From contig OY754466.1 in the NCBI GenBank assembly GCA_963575645.1, positions 13,184,001-13,248,000 of the forward strand: DNA of 64,000 nucleotides. Reading direction: 5' to 3'. Shown here piece by piece: positions 12,201-21,200 of the stretch (the first letter of the stretch is position 1; each line of letters starts with the position of its first letter). The notes under the pieces were generated by a model. It saw only the letters and a program-made list of their open reading frames with translations, was not told where the DNA came from and made no database searches. The position numbers and the translations under genes are program-made. This DNA comes from Xanthostigma xanthostigma. Its lineage: Eukaryota; Arthropoda; Insecta; Raphidioptera; Raphidiidae.

Positions 12201-15200
12201 ATTTGCAGCTAAAAAACATTTCAAAATTCAATAAATAAAATGGCCCTATCACTGACATCTATCCGATCGGCACTAAGCAATGGTAAATGACTCTAAATTA
12301 AACATACTTTACGCAATCGACACGGCCAAACGATAGTTCTGTGCGTCTCTTGCAATATTAATTTGTTAAAAAGTTTCGGACTGGTTCCGCAAAAAAATCT
12401 AGTCTCGGATAAAAAATACGATTGTGAACGTGTAATAAAATTGTAGGGAAAACGCGCTAAGTTCTTTTTCTGAATATAAAATAATGTCTCGCACCAAAGT
12501 GGATGGGTAACCACAAATTTCCGAAGTATTAATAAAACAAATTTGTCATTAAAAAATACCTGTTTTGTCCGTTGGTGAGTTTGAATTACAAATGTTGCTG
12601 TTTGAGTTTTTCTGTGGTGTTTTCTGTTTTTCGTCTTGTTCCGGTGTTTCAGTGCCTCCACGTTTTGGTCTTTGCCTTCCCGAGGTCGGCGTCTAAACAG
12701 ACAATTTGTTTATATTAGATACATAACCTCAATATACTTGACACCCGGCACATTTTTTTCCTTACTTGAGTGCAACAAACAGTACTTGTATTGCAGTTGA
12801 ATCGTAAACTTAGCCATTTTACAAAGTGACTAGCCGTTTTGTAAAACGGCGCGATTTTGTAAAAACACGTAACTAACGTTCAGACGCTTTACAAACCAAC
12901 CGTCAAATTAAAATAAACACGTTTTAATAAATGGCTAATCCAAAAATTAGCCATCTTACAAAACGGTTCTAAATTGATTACAGGATAGTTGAATTTGGTT
13001 CTGATTCCTAGCACTTGAGGCGCCTACTTTCACTTTACGAATTTGGTCATTTTGTTTTATTGTCTTTTTTACATAAATATAAGTTTTATTATTTTACAAA
13101 CCGAAACTTTTTGATGTTAATCTAAATGAAAGACTATTAATTGGTTAAAATAATAAATAATTGCCTAAACGTTCTGATCTTAAAAGGCCTTTCATATTGT
13201 GACGAGCCGCCACTGGAAATAACGGAAACGACCCGAAAAATCTAGAAACTTTAGCGTACACATAAGTGGGGGCAGTCAGTCCGTGAAGCACAACAGTGCA
13301 AGATAAATAGTGACTTTATACACATAAATACAGATCGTTCATATTAACAAAGGTTTATATACATATAAATAGATCAACATAAATTTACCCTGCAAAGTGT
13401 AAACAGCAATAATAAATAGCGTTGTATATATTTCTCTGTACATAGTGTTTTGTGGTATTATTATTACTTAGAATATTTTTATTCTCTGTTAGATTATTTT
13501 GATTTCATTGTTACAATTTGATAGAAAAGTATTTTTAGTTTATTAGTTTTGTTAACATTTAATTGTTGTAAATAAATATTTTCACCACAATAAAGAACAG
13601 TTTTGCGCAGTTTCGTTACAATATTAAGTTCGTTCCAAGCAGCCAGCAAACGGTTCCGAAACCGCCACCCGCAAGCGCACTAGGTAAAACGAAGCTGTTA
13701 GTGGCGATTTTAGAACACGTTTTACCTACTGCACATGCAGGTGACGGTTTCAGAACCGTTTGCTGGCTGCTTGGAACGAACTTAATATTGTAACGAAACT
13801 GCGCAAAACTGTTCTTTATTGTGGTGAAAATATTTATTTACATCAATAAAATGTTAACAAAACTAATAAACTAAAAATACTTCTCTATAAAATTGTAACA
13901 ATGAAATCAAAATAATCATTGATCGAAAAGAATACATGACTGTGCGACTAGATGAAGATAATTAAATTCGACAATTTCAATAAAGATGCAGAACATAAAT
14001 ATTGTTATGTTGTATAAAGAACTGTTTCAGCATTGTCTGAAATTATTCAGGGGAAATCTTGGAAAACCGAGGTGAAGAGTACAGACTTTCTCAAACAGAA
14101 AATTATAGTAGGAAAGTGACAAAAAGTACAAACCTGTTCTTTAGCTGCCTTCCTAGTTCTCATAACCCGACTGTTTGCACTGCTGTCGGGACTTTCCGCC
14201 GGAATCGGATGAAACAAATAGTCATCCCCGTTTCCATTTACGGAATCCTTGTTATCAGAACCTTGATTCGGTTTCGACGCATCATTTTTATTTACTACAA
14301 CAAAACAAAACAAATTCTTAGAAACCGGTGTCGATGACACTATAAATCATAAAAAAAAAAATAGAAAACCTCAGCTGGTACATCTAACAAGAATAAGCAA
14401 TCGATGCATCTAACAAGTTATTCAAATGGTAAATAATTAAAAAAAAAAAAAAAAAAAAAACAACTCAAAAAACTAATCGACAAATAGAAGAAAAAATAAT
14501 TGCAAAATAAATGAAATACTCCGATAAAATCACCCACCAAAAGCACCTTAGAATAAAAAGATCCCATAGCCATTTGTAAAATAAGCCAGTGTTGATATAT
14601 TTTATGTTAATGATTTGATCTTCCCATTCCATATAAATAGGGTTGGGCTGAGACAATAAATTACCAGGAGAAATGAATCGAGCGAGTATTATTATTTTTT
14701 ATAATGATGTGCCTTTTAAAAAATATCGAAAATTTGATATATCGATGTATAAATGCATCGCTCCATATCAATATACATGATAAATTCAATTAGATTGATA
14801 TACTGATAAACAAGATCGATTTAATTTATAATATGTATCAATATAATATAAATATATATTGACACATAGGTTAGTTAATACTAGTGATGTGCCGGATCGT
14901 TAAAAATGTATATCCGCGGATACGTATCTGAATACGGATTTTTGGTTTCAAGATCCGCGGATACGGATCTTAACTTTCTTAGAGTACGCGGCGGTAAATA
15001 TTGCACATCGACCTTTGGAAAGAGACTATCTGTTATGGGAAAAAGTTATTGACCTCTTTAAGAGTTAACTCTCATAACAGATTGTCTCTTTCCAAAGATC
15101 GATGTGCAATATCTCATTATAAAGATAGTTGATTTAGTACCTTTGAGTTATGTACTATTAGTATGGTACTCACTACGATAAATGTTTGCAATATAAAGGT

Positions 15201-18200
15201 GCCAAATACGATTTAAAAAAATAAAAAATAATCTGAATGGAATTTAACAGGTTTTCATTATTGCCTAATCACCTATATATATAAAATTTCATCTATGAAT
15301 TGAAAATTAATAGGGTAAAAGATCCGCCAAAAACTAACGGATACGGATCTTTCTTCTCCCTCGGATATCCGGCACATCAGTAGTTAATACATCGGTTCAT
15401 CGATGCTTCGGTTTAATATATCAGTTAATCAAAACTGGTTCGATGTATCAGTTTAAAAGATCAACCGAGTTTATTGATATTTTTAAATATCGCCACCCCA
15501 AATCCTGGCTCTTGACAAATTAAAGAAGTTTTACTGTATAATTTGTTTCAATGAACAAATACCGAATTAATACGTAAAGTATTAATTTAATTTCAATGGT
15601 TTTTTGTTCTTTTAATCCACAAATTATCTTAGTAAATATCTCGACAGCATGGCTAATAATGAATATCGATAAAAACTAACGAATTTTTGTTTTTAAAATC
15701 TCCGCAATAATAGAACTAATGAATGAAACAAAAAAAAAAGAGAGATTTAAGATAATGAACATGCAAAATCAAAGACATAGGAAATGTGTGTTTGTTATAT
15801 GAAATCTGCATACAACTGGCAAAAAATATTAAATAAATAAATAAAAACCTGTACTCAAAAACACATTGCAAATTAATTTTCGTATAAAACATACTTTTAG
15901 GATTATTACCAGTACCAATTGGTGTGTTATCTGATTTCGACTGAGCCACATCGCTGGCAACGGGCGCGGGATTGTTAATACCGTTCTTCTGTGACGAATT
16001 ATTACTTTCGACTGGCAATTTATTTATAACCGGCAATTCTCCGTTCTTCCTCAAATGTTGTCGACATTCAAAGCACAGCAATAGACGATCCTTTCCGGCA
16101 ATTTGATAATCACGGGAAGCTAATGAATAAAAAACAATGGTTTTTATTTTAAGGAAGTACCCTCGGTACGCAGTCTTCTACTTGAGTAACATAGTATATA
16201 ATTTGGCAACACCGCATTTCTTGCTGTAGTGTACGTGCTCACGTACAAGTATAGTGCTTATATACGCAGCATAGAATAGTCAGCACGCGATGTCCATATA
16301 TATTCGTCAAATTCGCATTAATTTATGAAAATGAGCGAAAAAAGATATTATTGAAAGGGAAGAAAAGTTTCTAAAAAAGTGTACGATAGCATTTAGCATT
16401 TACTCAATTTAAGTATGTTCTTATATTATCGAAACTGCTGTAGTTTCGTAGCTTACCTTTGAATGTAGCGCCATAACCTATAATATTGCGGTGTTGCCAT
16501 GTTATGAATTGTTAAAAAATCTCGGCTTTGTTTTAGTTATTTCTATTAACATAAGCAAGCTTTATACGTTGAAAAAGAAAAATGTTCATAGAATATTCGT
16601 TTATATTTCCTCAAAATTTTATCAAAATCTGTCAATTCCAACTTAATAAATAATGAAGTGCGTCAAAGTTAAGTGCAGCGAAATAAAATTATCACAATCT
16701 TATTTCAAAGTCAACCAAAGACCACAAAAATTTAACTGAGTCATTTTTGAAAAGGTTTTGACATAACTGCAAATTTTCGTAATTTTCTGTTTGTTGATTT
16801 ATTTATCGAGGGTACTTCCTTAAAAAAAGCACAGTTGATGCCAAACATTTCATTGTCTGAGGCATTAAGCTAGTTAACGCCCGATTTAATTTTTTTTTGG
16901 AAATTTTTGTAAAAATTTGATTTTTTGTTATTTGAGACTTTCTAAAGGTAGTGACGTTGACCAAAATTAAAATGGCACTTTGATTTTTGAAAAAAACGCT
17001 GTCCTATAAATAGGACATACTAAAAAGAGTCCAAGTAATATCAGAAAATTTTCTTACTAGTCGAAAAGCAGTGCTGACATCTTTTATAAGCGGTAGTGTC
17101 TCTGCTATCGCTATCGTCATCGGAATTCTCATCCTCCGTAACCGACTCATCTTTCCCGCCAGTGGTATTCGAAACCGGAGTTCCTGGTCCAGCACCAGCG
17201 GCTGCTGTTCCAGATGGTTGGGGCGACGGTTTGTTCGTATTTTCAGCATCGGTCGGTTGCGGTGTCGAAGATTTTGGAGCCGTAGCTAAAAAACAAACGG
17301 CATTTACAACAAATTTTTCTTGTTCGGAAAGATCTTGTCTTGATTCCAATGTGTGCAGCGCTCTTTGAAGGTTATTTTAATATTAAAACAAATGAATTAC
17401 AAGTATTATTTCCGCTGGTGTTGTTTCCTCCGCGAGTATTTCTGGTATTTCGAATTCTTCGTAGAGATCCTTGTCTTCTACGTCTATGTGGTCTGTTGTT
17501 ATTGGCACCAGGCGTTTTCTTCCACAAATAGTAAAATTCAACTAATTCAGGCTAAAAAAAAAGCGTATTTCAAAAAATTTGCCCGAACGTATCAAATTCA
17601 TTAACTGTGTAGTTTCAAAACTTACAGTATCTTTGTGCGGTAATAAATCCTTTCTTATCCTGAAAAAATTCTTTCCGAATTGACGTAAACCCTTCACAAA
17701 TCGCTTCACCTCATCTTCGCTCCATTTTTTATCAATACCTTTAGGTACCGGACATTTAACCAAAGCTTGCAATGCTTTACCTGGATCATAGCCCGAATCG
17801 TGTAACTAAAATACACACATAAATTAACAATAATCTCTTTTCATATACAACGAAAAAAAATTGTTAAAAAAATTTTCACGTAGAACGTGCAATCTATCTA
17901 GACAACTAAATATTTCATCAATTTTTACTTTACGTTTGACCTTAGTATTTTACGGTTTTTTCTTGTTTTTCAACTTTATTATTTATTTAAAAGATTAGAA
18001 GTTTATCATAAAAAAAACAACCACGACAGCTACTTTTCTTACATGTCTGTATTATAATTTGACTCCAGACATGAAATCTGTTGGTAGAAAACGAAAGTAA
18101 AGAAAATTGTAGCTATCGCGGTTACATGTCAAATCCCTTGTGTATTGGATGATTTCAAATTCGACGTTATGATACCTGGTGGCAAAATTTGAAAGTACAG

Positions 18201-21200
18201 CAAAATGTAATTTGCATTGATTTTTTACTCGGTACTTGGTGAACATGATTAATAACAAATAATTTAAAACACTTGAAAATTCAACAAAATATTTTCTCTC
18301 TCGACGATAGTTTTGGGCAATCAGTCCATCTTCAGAACTACAGACATATTAAATTCGATCCAAGCAGCCAGCGAACGGTTTCTAAACAGTCACCCGCATG
18401 CGCAGTAAGTAAAACGAAGTTGTTAGTGGCGATTTTAGAACACGTTTTATTTACTGCGCATGCGGGTCACGGTTTCGAAACCATTCGCTGGCTGCTTGGA
18501 ACGAACCTATTATATAATATACTAGCGGTCCCGCCCGGTTTCACCCGGGTGCAAAAGAACGAATGGGGAAGGAAGGGACATGAGTACGCACATTCATCTT
18601 AGTTTACCGAGATGAATGTTGTGTCCAAACTTCATAATGATCGGAGTTACCGTTCAAAAGTTTTTGTCGTTTAAAAGCAGTACCTATTTATACTTTTTTT
18701 AAGTAATAAATTTCTTTTAAATAATAAATATTTAATTGAAAACACTGTAGGAAAATTATTTGTATATAGGTGCCTATGTAGTTGTAACAGTTTTCAAATG
18801 AGCTTTTAATTAGATTTATTTAATATTAATTAGTCGTAATAAAATTTAAAAAAATTGAAATGTAAACCTTATAGAAGAAAGCAATGTAGAAAATAAAAAA
18901 ATAAAAACATATTCGCCGACGTGGGGCTTGAACCCCAGACCCTGGCATTAAGAGTCTTCCACTCTACCAACTAAGCTATACAGGCTTGTGCTGTAGTCGC
19001 GCTAATATTGCAGTATTTAGTTAAGGCATTTCACCTGATAATATTTGTCGGACGGACTAATTTTGAGACACATCTTGCAACATTTTTCATTTATGTTCCG
19101 CTCCAATTAATCGTAGCGTAATAATATTATATAGCCTATAGCCTTCCTCGATAAATGGGCTATTCAACAAAAAAATGTTTTTTCAATTCGAACCAGTAGT
19201 TTCTGAGATTAGCGCGTTCAAACAAACAAACAAACAAACTCTTCAGCTTTATATATTAGTATAGATATATGTCTGTACAGTCATATTAGATATGTCTGTA
19301 CTCCCTAAGATGGACTGATTGTCCGAAAGATCGTCGAGAGAGAAAATGTTTTGTAGACTTTTCAAGTGTTTTTATTATTTGTCACAGCAAAATGTGGTTG
19401 CCAAGCCTCGATATCAAATCATAATTGTCTAAGCTTTGTACAGCCAAACATTTTGCCTACACCGTAATGCAGACGCAATCGTTTTTGAGGTGTAGAGGCG
19501 CGTTCTGGAATAACTGACTTATTAAATTTGTTATTTTTTCAACGAAAAATGTACAAACCACATCGAGAGCATTTATCGTAGTGTGATCTCTACTGGCAGC
19601 GATACAGCCATCGTCAGGGCTGCCGCCGTCACACATTCCCGCAAATGCTGCCATGCTGCGAGCCGCTCTCAAGTACATTAGGAGATCAGTGTCGAGGGCC
19701 ATTGCAGGAACCCATCGCAACTCCTCGCAACTGGATTCTTGCACATTGTGCGGAGCGCCAGGATTTGTCGGGGGAGTCGAAGGCCGCGGCAATGCCATAC
19801 ATTCTGGCAGTCGTGCCTGAAAAATATGCCTCTTTTTGAAATGCAGTTTTTAAATCTCTTGCTTACTGAAGTTTGTCTTTTTCAATTGTATCGATACGAA
19901 ATACAACCGCTAAGGCGTGAAAAAATACATTCCCAATTATAAACACATATAAATTGTATGTCGGACTCAGTATAAACGCTTGATCATTAATAAAACTTAC
20001 AACCCAATTACAAAAAAATAACATGCCTAAGAAATTCATTTTTTTCCAGATTGTGGTCACAAATTGTAACAAACACATATTTTTTACGAAAATATAGTTA
20101 ACAATTTAATTTCTCAATAACAAAAAACAATATATTAACAACTGACATTCGCCGGTAAATCGACAATCGGGTGCTATTCCTGAAAACTTATTTTCAAAAA
20201 TTTCCATCAAAATGATTGGCTCACATGTTTATATTTAGACTGTTCGTGCGGCTCTCTTTGATGGAAATCTTCAAAGAGAAGAAACCAAAGAACACATCCA
20301 TTATTTCAGTACACCAAAAGAATGACACATGGTCTTATAGTGAATTCCTTCAATACCTATTTTTTATAAATCGCCGATAAGTTCTACCAACTACTTAATA
20401 TAATATTTCCATTTTTACCGTCATGTGAGAATAACACGCGAATTTCAGATGTTCAGGGTATAAAACGACGTTCGGCTGTTTTTATTGATGTATGCCAAAT
20501 ATCGATATCTATATCCACCATAGCTAGTGCGTATGCCTGCCATACGTGAAAGTGTCTATAGTTAAGAGAGAGAATGCTGCAGAAATTCAGTCTCATTCTC
20601 TCTCTCTTCTCATGAGAATCAAAATTCGATTTAATATTAAATTTCGAAGTGCAGTTTCTTATGCGAGTTAGGGTCGTTTAACGTTTGCGTTAAATAGTTA
20701 ACGCGAACGGTGTATCATGGCAACGAAAAACAAGTAATATATTATTCTGTAAATGTCAATTTTATAACATTTAGGCCTAGCACACATGAAGAGCGTTCAA
20801 CGCGCGTTGCCCCAACGCGCGTTTACCACTTCTATACAATTGTATATAACGGTTTACATGATAACGCGCGTTCAACGCGCCACCAACGCGCGTTATCATG
20901 TAAGCAGTTATATACAATTGTATAGAAACTGTAAACGCGCGTTGGGCTAACGCGCGTTGAACGCCTCTCATATAAACTAGGCCTTAAACTGTAGATTTTG
21001 CTTCCACTTCTATAGTGTGTAGTGTAAACTACACGAACTACACGGTCTTAACTAGAGGCTGCTGCACACGAGGCTGGATTTGCTGCTAGATTCCTTGCTA
21101 CTAACTGTCAAATGAACAGCAATATGCTTTTGTTACTGCATAATATGCACATCATGGTAACGACCTCTGAATAGAGGGCAAAGCAATCTCTGATCGTAAC

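Noticed and set aside
12293-12661. 122-codon minus-strand open frame
   Set aside because: It overlaps Gug exon 8 in a different frame. The exon 8 frame joins exons 7 and 9 and gives a plausible basic linker.
18916-18987. Functional tRNA-Lys gene
   Set aside because: Acceptor and anticodon stems do not pair and it is embedded in a dispersed repeat, so it was kept only as a tRNA-like segment.
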